A DNA stretch of 28,029 nt from a virus: IMG/VR virus record IMGVR_UViG_3300006929_000084, positions 1 to 28,029 of that record, one strand, 5' to 3'. The notes under the pieces were generated by a model. It was given only the letters and a program-made list of their open reading frames with translations. It made no database searches and had not been told where the DNA came from. Shown in pieces: positions 21,646-28,029 of this stretch (the stretch's first letter is position 1; every line of letters begins with the position of its first letter). Both the position numbers and the translations under genes were made by a program.

Positions 21646-21879
21646 ATGAATCAGTTTGATCAAAAGATTCTTGAATGTTTTCATGCGTTTACAGACCCAA
21701 ATGATTCGGTGCGAATCAGAATGTCGCTTGATCAAGATCAACGTAATGTTGTTTTTGAGACATATTCTACAATTCCGCTTGCTCATAAGATGTCATTGGA
21801 GCAGTTCTTAAATACACCTGTAGAGTCTTTAAAGTCTATGGCTAAAGGTCTTTGCAGGGAAATGAGGGTGGTTGGATGA
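21646..21879 (+). CDS. small hypothetical protein
   Basis: A 77-residue, mainly helical protein: MNQFDQKILECFHAFTDPND, a middle with MSLDQDQRNVVFETYSTIPL and a final MSLEQFLNTPVESLKSMAKG. Not recognised. It has no strong ribosome binding site and starts 5 bp after the preceding stop, so coupling is likely. Its end overlaps the next small gene as ATGA. Confidence 0.5.
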   Translation: MNQFDQKILECFHAFTDPNDSVRIRMSLDQDQRNVVFETYSTIPLAHKMSLEQFLNTPVESLKSMAKGLCREMRVVG

Positions 21880-22052
21880 AAAAAAGTAAAATGCCGATGG
21901 TCGAAAAAGACGGCAAAATGGTTCCTGAGTTTGCTGCTGATGGCATTGGCAAAATGAAAGAAGGCGGCATTGTTAAGTACCATACAGAACCCCGTAAAGG
22001 CTCTGTGCGTCAAATGGAACGGCGTGGATATGGCGCAGCTAGAAAGCCTTAA
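21876..22052 (+). CDS. small basic glycine/lysine-rich protein, 58 residues
   Basis: A 58-residue basic protein: MKKSKMPMVEKDGKMVPEFA, then GKMKEGGIVKYHTEPRKGSV and a terminal ERRGYGAARKP. Short proteins mixing K/M/P runs with GG turns are common among virion genes of environmental phages and may bind DNA or line the head; function unknown. The ATG overlaps the preceding stop (ATGA). An in-frame ATG at 21852 is possible but would lie inside the previous gene. The 3' end overlaps the next gene by 23 bp. Confidence 0.5.
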   Translation: MKKSKMPMVEKDGKMVPEFAADGIGKMKEGGIVKYHTEPRKGSVRQMERRGYGAARKP

Positions 22053-22653
22053 CAACAACCAAGAGGATTCTATTAGAAAAGAAATCCGAGATTGGTCTAG
22101 GGTTACACTAGAAGCGCCAATAAAAGAGCTTAATGGTTTATCAGGATGCCCATATGCAAAGAAAGCGTGGGCTGATAATAAGGTCGATATAGCGTTTAAA
22201 CGCAGTAAAAGTTTTGATGTCGTTTATCAAATACTAGAAAGTTTTGATGATGAATACGATCTTACAATAGTTGTAGATTTGGATTATGAAGAAGATCCTT
22301 ATATGTTTCATCAACGTGTAGAGGCAATTAACTACTCTATTGCGCATGGAGCTTATAATGATTTGAACCTTTGGGTTATGTCATCGCACCCAGAGGATGA
22401 AGGCAATCAAGAGGCTGGCGACGATGAGTTTGTGCAGCACAACGATTGTGACTATGCGATGATGTACATACAAAGGCTAGACCACTTACAGGAGTCAGCG
22501 AATAAGTTAAAAAAGACAGATTACTATTCGTATACTTTTGGATCTGGTGAGCCTAGTCATGTGTTTCGTTTGAGAGAAAAGTTTTATCAAGACCTACAGG
22601 AGGTTCAAAATGGCTGGAATGAAAAAGAAGGGCGTTATGAAGAAGCGTCCTAA
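22030..22653 (+). CDS. hypothetical protein with CPYAKKAW motif
   Basis: A 207-residue protein. IRDWSRVTLEAPIKELNGLS, then GCPYAKKAWADNKVDIAFKR, followed by strand-helix units with DLTIVVDLDYEEDPY and NLWVMSSHPEDEGN, suggests an alpha/beta fold with a conserved cysteine. The family is seen in marine phages but I know of no assigned function. The ATG at 22030 was chosen because homology-like sequence begins there; a longer frame from 21970 would overlap the previous gene fully. GTTTAAAC at 22194 encodes A-F-K-R. The last 44 bases overlap the next gene. Confidence 0.55.
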   Translation: MAQLESLNNNQEDSIRKEIRDWSRVTLEAPIKELNGLSGCPYAKKAWADNKVDIAFKRSKSFDVVYQILESFDDEYDLTIVVDLDYEEDPYMFHQRVEAINYSIAHGAYNDLNLWVMSSHPEDEGNQEAGDDEFVQHNDCDYAMMYIQRLDHLQESANKLKKTDYYSYTFGSGEPSHVFRLREKFYQDLQEVQNGWNEKEGRYEEAS

Positions 22654-22756
22654 GAAGATGGGCGGTGGCGGCATGGCTAAGAAAGGCGTTATGAAAAAGC
22701 GCCCTACAGGTATGAAGTCTGGTAAGTCTGTTAGAAAAGCCGTTAAAAAGAAGTAG
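22610..22756 (+). CDS. very basic lysine-rich 48-residue protein
   Basis: A 48-residue protein with about 20 Lys/Arg and no acidic residue. It contains an internal repeat: KKKGVMKKRPKKM, then AKKGVMKKRPTGM, separated by GGGG. It resembles protamine- or histone H1-tail-like DNA-binding peptides. The ATG has a strong AGGAGG seven bases upstream, inside the preceding gene, so it should be well translated. Its position among late genes points to a virion or DNA-condensing role; this is inferred from charge alone. Confidence 0.6.
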   Translation: MAGMKKKGVMKKRPKKMGGGGMAKKGVMKKRPTGMKSGKSVRKAVKKK

Positions 22757-22762
22757 CGGTGA

Positions 22763-23446
22763 ATGTCAACTTATACATTTAACTTAGACCTCGGAGACGC
22801 GATAGAGGAAGCTTTTGAGCGAGCGGGGTCAGAGTTAAAAAGCGGGTACGATTATCGTACTGCTCGGCGTAGTCTTAATCTCATGTTTCTGGAGTGGCAG
22901 AATCGTGGGCTTAATTTGTGGACGATAAAAGAGGGGACGCAGTCGCTTACTGCTGGAACTTCACGATACGCTTTAGATGGAAAAATACTTGATATTGTTG
23001 AGGCGTTTATACGCACAAACTCAGGCAATGTATCAACGCAAGTTGATCAAATGCTTACACGCATTTCGGTTAAGCAGTATTCGCATCTTACAAATAAGTT
23101 GACTAGCTCAAAGCCATTGCAGTATTGGCTTGAAAAAATAGATACCGGCATTGCTATTAACTTATGGCCTGTACCAGATTCAACAGAGCCATATGTTCTT
23201 ACATATTATTATATGGAGCGAATAGCGGATGCTGGTTCTACTGGCGCATCAAATCCAGAGGTACCATCAAGATACCTTCCATGCTTGGTTGCAGGGCTTG
23301 CTTATCAAATAAGCCTTAAAAAACCAGAGCTTGCCCAAAGAATCCCCTTGCTAAAACAAATATATGAAGATGAATGGCGACTAGCTGCTGATGCAGATAG
23401 AGAAAAATCATCATTATATTTTGTGCCCGGAGGGTATAGACATTGA
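22763..23446 (+). CDS. P22 gp4-like head-to-tail connector protein
   Basis: A 227-residue protein. DLGDAIEEAFERAGSELKSG, then RTARRSLNLMFLEWQNRGLN and LWTIKEGTQSLTAGTSRYAL, then VPDSTEPYVLTYYYMERIAD, match the P22 gp4-like tail accessory/head completion family of podovirus-type connectors. It binds under the portal after packaging and seals the DNA. GGTGA before the ATG is modest. The stop overlaps the TTG start of the next gene. Confidence 0.75.
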   Translation: MSTYTFNLDLGDAIEEAFERAGSELKSGYDYRTARRSLNLMFLEWQNRGLNLWTIKEGTQSLTAGTSRYALDGKILDIVEAFIRTNSGNVSTQVDQMLTRISVKQYSHLTNKLTSSKPLQYWLEKIDTGIAINLWPVPDSTEPYVLTYYYMERIADAGSTGASNPEVPSRYLPCLVAGLAYQISLKKPELAQRIPLLKQIYEDEWRLAADADREKSSLYFVPGGYRH

Positions 23447-23787
23447 GTATATATGCTAGAGGCAAACATGCGTTTGGGTTTTGTGATGTAACAGGCTTTC
23501 GATATAAGTTGAGAGATCTGGTGCCATTAATTCGTGATGGCAGAGATACGGGCTTTAGAGTTGGGTATGACGTTTTAGATAAAGACAACCCTCAGTATGA
23601 ACTTGGTCGCATGAATATGTCTGATCCACAGGCGTTAAGAAATCCACGGCCAGATAATGCAATTAATGCTAGCAGAAGGCTCGGTTCATTTGACCCTGTG
23701 GGCGGTGGAGTTACACCGCTTGGCTCTAGGACAGTAGGCTTGGATATTACCGGAGAAGTTGGAACAGTTAAGGTGGTAATAGGCTAA
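23443..23787 (+). CDS. conserved connector-module protein, degenerate zinc motif
   Basis: A 114-residue protein starting at a TTG (23443) with GGAGG before it. FGFCDVTGFRYKLRDLVPLI, then NPQYELGRMNMSDPQALRNP and RPD, match a small protein always found near connector genes, usually with a CDxCG zinc knuckle. Here the second cysteine is replaced (C-D-V-T-G), so zinc binding is doubtful. The C-terminal half, with GGGVTPLGSRTVGLDITGEV, is beta-rich. Probably a minor tail or head-completion protein. The stop overlaps the next start as TAATG. Confidence 0.6.
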   Translation: MSIYARGKHAFGFCDVTGFRYKLRDLVPLIRDGRDTGFRVGYDVLDKDNPQYELGRMNMSDPQALRNPRPDNAINASRRLGSFDPVGGGVTPLGSRTVGLDITGEVGTVKVVIG

Positions 23788-24428
23788 TGGCTTGGACATA
23801 TACAACTCTTACTCAGGCAATTAAAGACTATACAGAGAATACAGAAACAACCTTTGCCTCAAACATACCTGTATTTATTAAGACAACTGAAGAGCAGTTA
23901 CTTCGATCTATTCAGTTACCAGACTTTAGAAAGAATGTGACGGGGACATTAACACAGAGCAATCAGTATCTAGCTACGCCTAGTGATTTTTTGTACCCAT
24001 ATTCGTTAGCGATTAATAACTCTGGGTATGAGTTTTTGATATTTAAAGACGTTAACTTTATTAGAGAAGCTTATCCAGATAGCTCATCAACGGGCGTACC
24101 AAAGTATTATTCAATTTTTGATGATGAAACTTTTATGGTTGCGCCAACACCAAATGGCAATTATACGGCAGAACTGCATTACTCATACCTTCCACAGTCA
24201 ATAGTTGATGCTTCAAGCGGTACTAGCTGGTTGGGCGATAACGCAACTAATGCGCTGCTTTATGGCAGTCTTGTTCAGGCATATATATTTATGAAGGGCG
24301 AGCCAGACATTACTCAACAATATCAACAGCAGTTTGAGATTGCTGTTGGCCAGCTGAAAAAAGAAGGCGAAGGATATAATAGAACGGATGCCTATCGAAC
24401 TGGTCAGGCAAGTATTAGCACTAAATAA
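23787..24428 (+). CDS. phage adaptor/tail connector protein
   Basis: A 213-residue protein: LTQAIKDYTENTETTFASNI, then FIKTTEEQLLRSIQLPDFRK, YLATPSDFLYPYSLAINNSG, GVPKYYSIFDDETFMVAPTP and a C-terminal helix. This is the phage adaptor protein pattern, next to gp4-like connectors; it joins the connector ring to the tail tube or nozzle. TAATG overlaps link it to the genes before and after. Confidence 0.7.
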   Translation: MAWTYTTLTQAIKDYTENTETTFASNIPVFIKTTEEQLLRSIQLPDFRKNVTGTLTQSNQYLATPSDFLYPYSLAINNSGYEFLIFKDVNFIREAYPDSSSTGVPKYYSIFDDETFMVAPTPNGNYTAELHYSYLPQSIVDASSGTSWLGDNATNALLYGSLVQAYIFMKGEPDITQQYQQQFEIAVGQLKKEGEGYNRTDAYRTGQASISTK

Positions 24429-24715
24429 TGTCATCATCTATTGAACTAAGTGTAGGTGCGTTTGATGTAGTAACAACTTCAAACAAAGGCCATGACGTAG
24501 AGTTTTGGGCTGAAACAGCTACAAACCGGATTGTCAGCGTTGGCAATGAGTCGCACCCTGTTATTGCTCAACAAGCAGAAGCGTTTAAACAGAGTGTGTT
24601 AAACTGTGTAACGTATTACATGAAGGAAGCTTTAAAAAGCGACAGAACTACGTTGTGTGGTGAACTTGAAAAACAAGGCCAAAGCGAAATGGCTGAAATA
24701 ATTAGGAGGCTATAA
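24428..24715 (+). CDS. conserved small tail-module protein
   Basis: A 95-residue protein with an N-terminal strand region (IELSVGAFDVVTTSNKGHDV, then EFWAETATNRIVSVG) and a long helical end ending AEIIRRL. Small proteins like this follow adaptor genes in environmental phages; function unknown. Both ends overlap neighbours as TAATG. GTTTAAAC at 24583 encodes A-F-K-Q. Confidence 0.55.
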   Translation: MSSSIELSVGAFDVVTTSNKGHDVEFWAETATNRIVSVGNESHPVIAQQAEAFKQSVLNCVTYYMKEALKSDRTTLCGELEKQGQSEMAEIIRRL

Positions 24716-25146
24716 TGGCTATTACGACAGCTATGTGTACCAGTTTTAAAAAAGAACTTATGGAGGCAGTCCATAATTTTAAAAATACAGGTGGCAGCAC
24801 ATTTAATCTTGCTTTGTATACAAGCTCTGCAAGCTTAGGCGCAAGCACAACTGCGTATACAACCTCTAATGAAGTTAGCGGAACAAACTATACAGCTAAA
24901 GGTGCATCTTTAACTCGTGTAGATCCAACTACATCAGGAACTACAGCGTTTACAGACTTTGCAGATTTGACGTTTTCAAATGCAACACTGACTGCACGAG
25001 GGGCGCTTATATTTAATGACAGCGCCTCTGGTGATCCAGCAGTATGTGCGCTTGATTTTGGTGGAGATAAAACAAGCACAGCCGGTGATTTTACTGTGCA
25101 GTTTCCAACAGCTGATGCTAGCAACGCAATTATCCGCATTGCTTAG
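24715..25146 (+). CDS. conserved tail-module structural protein
   Basis: A 143-residue, beta-rich protein. MAITTAMCTSFKKELMEAVH, then STFNLALYTSSASLGASTTA, FADLTFSNATLTARGALIFN and CALDFGGDKTSTAGDFTVQF follow a pattern widespread in marine phage structural modules. It may form part of a tail or head appendage. The start overlaps the preceding stop (TAATG), and AGGAGG lies just before. The function is inferred from position. Confidence 0.6.
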   Translation: MAITTAMCTSFKKELMEAVHNFKNTGGSTFNLALYTSSASLGASTTAYTTSNEVSGTNYTAKGASLTRVDPTTSGTTAFTDFADLTFSNATLTARGALIFNDSASGDPAVCALDFGGDKTSTAGDFTVQFPTADASNAIIRIA

Positions 25147-25156
25147 GAATTAGCGT

Positions 25157-25852
25157 GTGGCAAATATCAATGGATGGGGTAGAGGCACTTGGGGCGAAGA
25201 TGCGTGGGGTACGCCCGACGTTATCGACGTTACAGGCGTTTCTGCAACCGGAGCCGTTGGTACAGTTACAGTTGATGCAGAAGCTAATGCATCGGTTACA
25301 GGAGTTGCTGGCACAGGTGCCGTTACGATTCCAACAGTCGATGCAGAAGCAAATACTACTGTTACAGGGGTCGCGGGTACAAGTGCGCTTGGCAGCATAT
25401 CGCTTGTTACAAACAATACCCTTCCTGTCACAGGTAATGCAGGAACCGGCGCTGTTGGAACAGCGACAGTCGATGCAGAAGCAAATACCGCTGTCACAGG
25501 CGTTTCAGGAACATCTGCGGTTGGCACCGTTACAACCGATGCAGAAGCTAATGTTGCGCTTGCAGGAGTTTCAGGAACGGGCGCTGTTGGTAGCGCTACA
25601 GTTGAGGCAAAAGCTAGCACTTCAGTTACAGGGGTGTCGGCAACAGGCAGTGTGGGTTCTGTCACTACGACAGCTGATGCTAACATTGTGCCTACTGGCG
25701 TTAGTGCTACTGGAGCGATTGGCCCATCAAATGTTTGGGGGATTGTGGACAGAGATCAAACGCCAAGTTATTCAACAATATCAACTAGCCAGACGCCTAA
25801 TTGGACGGCTATTGATGATAACCAAACACCTAGCTGGGAAGAGGTTGCCTAA
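25157..25852 (+). CDS. repetitive beta-rich tail protein
   Basis: A 231-residue protein from a GTG at 25157, opening MANINGWGRGTWGEDAWGTP and followed by about nine copies of an approximately 20-residue unit of the type VTGVSGTGAVGTVTVDAEAN, then a distinct C-terminus with D-x-x-Q-T-P repeats (RDQTPSYST, TSQTPNWTA, DNQTPSWEE). The repeats should form a beta-solenoid or fibrous stalk. DNA repeats such as GATGCAGAAGC recur at roughly 60-bp intervals, so copy number could change by recombination. The stop overlaps the next start (TAATG). Confidence 0.65.
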   Translation: MANINGWGRGTWGEDAWGTPDVIDVTGVSATGAVGTVTVDAEANASVTGVAGTGAVTIPTVDAEANTTVTGVAGTSALGSISLVTNNTLPVTGNAGTGAVGTATVDAEANTAVTGVSGTSAVGTVTTDAEANVALAGVSGTGAVGSATVEAKASTSVTGVSATGSVGSVTTTADANIVPTGVSATGAIGPSNVWGIVDRDQTPSYSTISTSQTPNWTAIDDNQTPSWEEVA

Positions 25853-25983
25853 TGGTACAAAAAGTTAAGAAGGTAATTAAGGGTTTGGAAAAGGCATCTA
25901 AGTCTCACAAACAACAAGCTGAGATGCTAAAAAAACATGTGGCTTCTATGGAAAAAAAGAAGTCAAAGAGCCGGAGAAAATAA
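25852..25983 (+). CDS. small basic coiled-coil protein, 43 residues
   Basis: A 43-residue lysine-rich protein: MVQKVKKVIKGLEKASKSHK, then QQAEMLKKHVASMEKKKSKS and RRK. It is a likely single amphipathic or coiled-coil helix with about 16 Lys/Arg. The start shares bases with the preceding stop, and the stop abuts the tail-fibre ATG with no gap, so it belongs to the same translational chain. It might be a fibre-assembly or DNA-binding peptide; unknown. Confidence 0.5.
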   Translation: MVQKVKKVIKGLEKASKSHKQQAEMLKKHVASMEKKKSKSRRK

Positions 25984-28029
25984 ATGGCAACCTATGTTAA
26001 TGATTTGCGCCTTAAAGAAATCGCCACCGGAGACGAAGCGGGAACTTGGGGCACCAGCACAAACACTAACCTCGAATTAATTGCAGAGGCATTTAGTTTT
26101 GGCACAGAAGCAATCACGACGAACGCTGATACTCATACTACTACTATTGCTGACGGTTCTACTGATCCCGGTAGGAGTCTTTTCCTTAAATACACTGGCA
26201 CACTCGATTCTGCTTGTACCATAACTATTGGCCCGAACACTGTTAGTAAGCTCTGGCTCATAGAAAATGCTACTTCGGGGTCACAGAACATCATCATCAA
26301 GCAGGGCAGTGGCGCGACTGTCACCATAGCCAATGGTCAAACCAAAGCCATCTATTCAGATGGTGCCGGATCAGGCGGTGCGATGGTTGATGCCTTCCAA
26401 GACCTGTCGATCCCAGACTTGTTCATTGACGATGACCTGACGTTTACCTCCGACAGTGCAGTCATCACATTCGGTGCAGATGGCGACACTACGCTCACGC
26501 ACACAGACGGATCTGGCCTGACGCTCAACAGCACCAACAAGATCATGTTCAATGACGCGAGCCAGTTCATACAAGGCTCTAGTGCTACGGTCTTGTCACT
26601 TGGTGCGACGGATGAGATTGATCTTACTGCCACTGCGATGGACTTCAATGGCACCGTTACGATCTCAGGCGACACAACGCTTGAAGATGGCGCTGATCTT
26701 ATCACCGCATCCGCTGGCAGCTCCAACTTCCGCGCAGGTGTCAACGCAGGTAACAGCATCACCTCTGGCGGCAATCAAAACACCGTAATAGGTGATGAAG
26801 CGGGTACGGCTATCACTACGGGCGATAATAACACGGCGCTTGGTCACGCAGCTTTACAAAACACTACGACAGCATCAGAGAACGTAGCTATAGGAAAAAG
26901 TGCACTTGCCACAAATATACTTGGTAGTAAATCAGTAGCAGTTGGTCGTGGGGCTTTATCAAACCAAAATTACGCTACAGCTACTGATGCACACAACGTA
27001 GCGGTGGGGCATGAAGCTGGTGTAAACGTCACTACGGGCTTTGATAATGTGCTCTTGGGAGGTCTTGCAGGAGATACTCTCACTACAGGTTCTTACAACA
27101 TTGCTATTGGAAAAAGCGCTCTTGCGGCAGAAGACGCTAATGGCAAAAACGTAGCGATTGGATACCAAGCTCTCACTGCTTTGAATGCTGGCACTGATGC
27201 GTTTAACGTAGCCATAGGCCAAGAGGCGGGGCATGACCTGACTACGGGAGTCCAGAACACCTTGGTAGGAGGTTTGGCTGGAGACGCTTTAACGGATGCA
27301 GATTACAACGTTGCAGTGGGAGTGACTGCTCTAGGTGGAGATACTCTTGGGAGCAAATCTACAGCCATTGGATATAGCACCCTTGTAAATCAAAACTTTA
27401 CTACGGCGACAGATTCCTTCAATACGGCTGTAGGGTTTGAGGCAGGTGCCGCAGTCACCACGGGCATCAAAAATGTATTGGTCGGTGGCCTAGCGGGTGA
27501 CGCTTTTACTGATGCGGACAAAAACATTGCTATCGGCTACTTAGCACTGAGCGGAGATACATTAGGCTCTAAAAGTGTTGCCATCGGTAATGCCGCTTTG
27601 GGGAGTCAAAACTTCACCACTGCGACAGATTCCTACAATGTAGCTATTGGCGATGAGGCTGGTACGGCAATTACTACGGGAACCCTTAACACCTTGATCG
27701 GTGGAGAGGCAGGTGATGCGCTTACCTCTGGCAATTCTAACGTCGCAATAGGTTATCAAGCACTTACAGCCGACACGTTGGGCGATAGAAACATTGCTAT
27801 CGGCAATGGCGCACTGGCGACACAAAACTTTACGACTACTACAGATGCTTACAATGTAGCAATTGGTCAAGAAGCAGGTGTGTCAGTCACCACAGGAGTC
27901 CGCAACACGCTCATCGGCGGTCTTACTGGTGATGCTCTTACGACAGGAAATAACAATACGGCATTAGGTTTCAACGCTTTAGCAGCCGACACATTAGGCG
28001 ACAGATCCGTTGCCATAGGCGTTGATGCA
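25984..28029 (+). CDS. large tail fibre with 72-residue YadA-head-like repeats, 3' end beyond the window
   Basis: An open frame of 682 codons that runs off the right edge. The N-terminus MATYVNDLRLKEIATGDEAG, then TWGTSTNTNLELIAEAF, is a typical virion-attachment domain of marine phage fibres. From about residue 250, N-x-A-x-G-type beta-helix units (NVAIGYQAL, NTLIGGLAGDAL, SVAIGNAAL) recur in blocks of 70-72 residues (210 then 216, 216, 216 bp), as in YadA/Hep-Hag trimeric adhesin heads. It would recognise the host surface. The segment around 26150-26760 is visibly richer in GC and C-ending codons than the genes before it. No stop or chaperone domain is visible. Confidence 0.75.
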   Translation, partial: MATYVNDLRLKEIATGDEAGTWGTSTNTNLELIAEAFSFGTEAITTNADTHTTTIADGSTDPGRSLFLKYTGTLDSACTITIGPNTVSKLWLIENATSGSQNIIIKQGSGATVTIANGQTKAIYSDGAGSGGAMVDAFQDLSIPDLFIDDDLTFTSDSAVITFGADGDTTLTHTDGSGLTLNSTNKIMFNDASQFIQGSSATVLSLGATDEIDLTATAMDFNGTVTISGDTTLEDGADLITASAGSSNFRAGVNAGNSITSGGNQNTVIGDEAGTAITTGDNNTALGHAALQNTTTASENVAIGKSALATNILGSKSVAVGRGALSNQNYATATDAHNVAVGHEAGVNVTTGFDNVLLGGLAGDTLTTGSYNIAIGKSALAAEDANGKNVAIGYQALTALNAGTDAFNVAIGQEAGHDLTTGVQNTLVGGLAGDALTDADYNVAVGVTALGGDTLGSKSTAIGYSTLVNQNFTTATDSFNTAVGFEAGAAVTTGIKNVLVGGLAGDAFTDADKNIAIGYLALSGDTLGSKSVAIGNAALGSQNFTTATDSYNVAIGDEAGTAITTGTLNTLIGGEAGDALTSGNSNVAIGYQALTADTLGDRNIAIGNGALATQNFTTTTDAYNVAIGQEAGVSVTTGVRNTLIGGLTGDALTTGNNNTALGFNALAADTLGDRSVAIGVDA
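27061..28029 (+). repeat. 216-bp coding tandem repeats of the tail fibre
   Basis: The GG(L/E)xGDAL motif starts at 27061, 27271, 27487, 27703 and 27919, giving spacings of 210, 216, 216 and 216 bp. The units are diverged in DNA but kept in protein, so this is an old repeat under protein-level selection, not a recent duplication. Confidence 0.8.

Larger units (their letters stand above)
908..24590. repeat. dispersed palindrome GTTTAAAC, 22 copies
   Basis: Starts at 908, 2240, 3079, 3977, 4602, 5327, 5917, 6962, 8107, 8313, 8769, 9588, 10346, 10988, 12073, 12133, 12527, 14353, 17022, 17782, 22194 and 24583. The flanks favour Y on the left (C in 16, T in 4) and R on the right, so the consensus is YGTTTAAACR. 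Seven are intergenic, 14 lie inside genes, and one spans two stop codons. Seventeen lie between 0.9 and 12.6 kb, about one per 0.7 kb, with only five in the virion block. Counted by eye; a few could be missed. Confidence 0.9.

Noticed and set aside
25150-25686. Long minus-strand frame of 178 codons opposite the repetitive tail gene
   Set aside because: It is a shadow of the short-period repeats. The protein is a low-complexity echo, it has no ribosome binding site and it opposes the late operon.
25155-25868. Alternative plus frame of 237 codons over the same repeats
   Set aside because: Gln/Leu/Arg-rich low-complexity product caused by the repeats. The frame at 25157 has the WGRGTWG opening typical of phage proteins and couples to the next gene.
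27061-28029. CRISPR-like array of spaced repeats
   Set aside because: Spacing of 210-216 bp, diverged DNA and a continuous open reading frame show protein repeats of a tail fibre.
1-28029. tRNA genes, insertion sequences, integrase or attachment sites
   Set aside because: No cloverleaf-like segment with a T-loop, no transposase or recombinase catalytic motif, and no tRNA-like direct repeat was seen.

Overview
The window reads as part of a tailed double-stranded DNA bacteriophage genome (Caudoviricetes), lytic or phage-plasmid-like. Genes are tightly packed and often overlap as ATGA or TAATG. The virion genes (terminase, portal, scaffold, gpT-like capsid protein, P22 gp4-like and adaptor proteins, repetitive tail fibre) resemble those of environmental, largely marine phages with podovirus-like connectors. 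There is no integrase, tRNA, CRISPR array or insertion sequence. Host assignment is an inference. A perfect chromosomal-type parS site suggests a host with a ParABS system.

Layout. (1) Left edge to 3982: a DNA-metabolism block, with a minus-strand PD-(D/E)XK nuclease cut by the edge, then plus-strand RusA resolvase, a second nuclease-like protein, a small replication-like protein, a T7 gp4-like primase-helicase and an HTH protein. (2) 11615 back to 3979: a long minus-strand operon of small early-type genes headed by a SprT-like metalloprotease, a CobS/MoxR-type AAA+ ATPase and a degenerate vWA-like partner, then about 20 small proteins, ending with a double-HTH protein. (3) 11640-12156: an intergenic control region with a minus-strand promoter and a hairpin-rich stretch. 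(4) 12157 to the right edge: plus-strand packaging and virion genes in the order terS, terL, portal, GroES-like co-chaperonin, scaffold, decoration-like proteins, capsid, then after a terminator connector and tail genes and an open-ended tail fibre.

The most striking property is DNA-level. The 8-bp palindrome GTTTAAAC occurs at 22 places I could find, against about 0.4 expected in random sequence of this length. It lies inside genes in two reading frames, at stop codons, directly upstream of ribosome binding sites and against a promoter -35 box, usually as YGTTTAAACR. It looks like the binding site of a genome-wide regulator or DNA-organising protein. A second recurring element, CGCAACAAAGGAG, is an extended Shine-Dalgarno sequence in front of many genes and is fused to the palindrome at four of them. 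Further points of interest are the perfect parS site between capsid and tail genes, the structured leader at 11640-12059, the SprT/AAA/vWA-like trio, and tiny lysine-rich proteins in the virion block.
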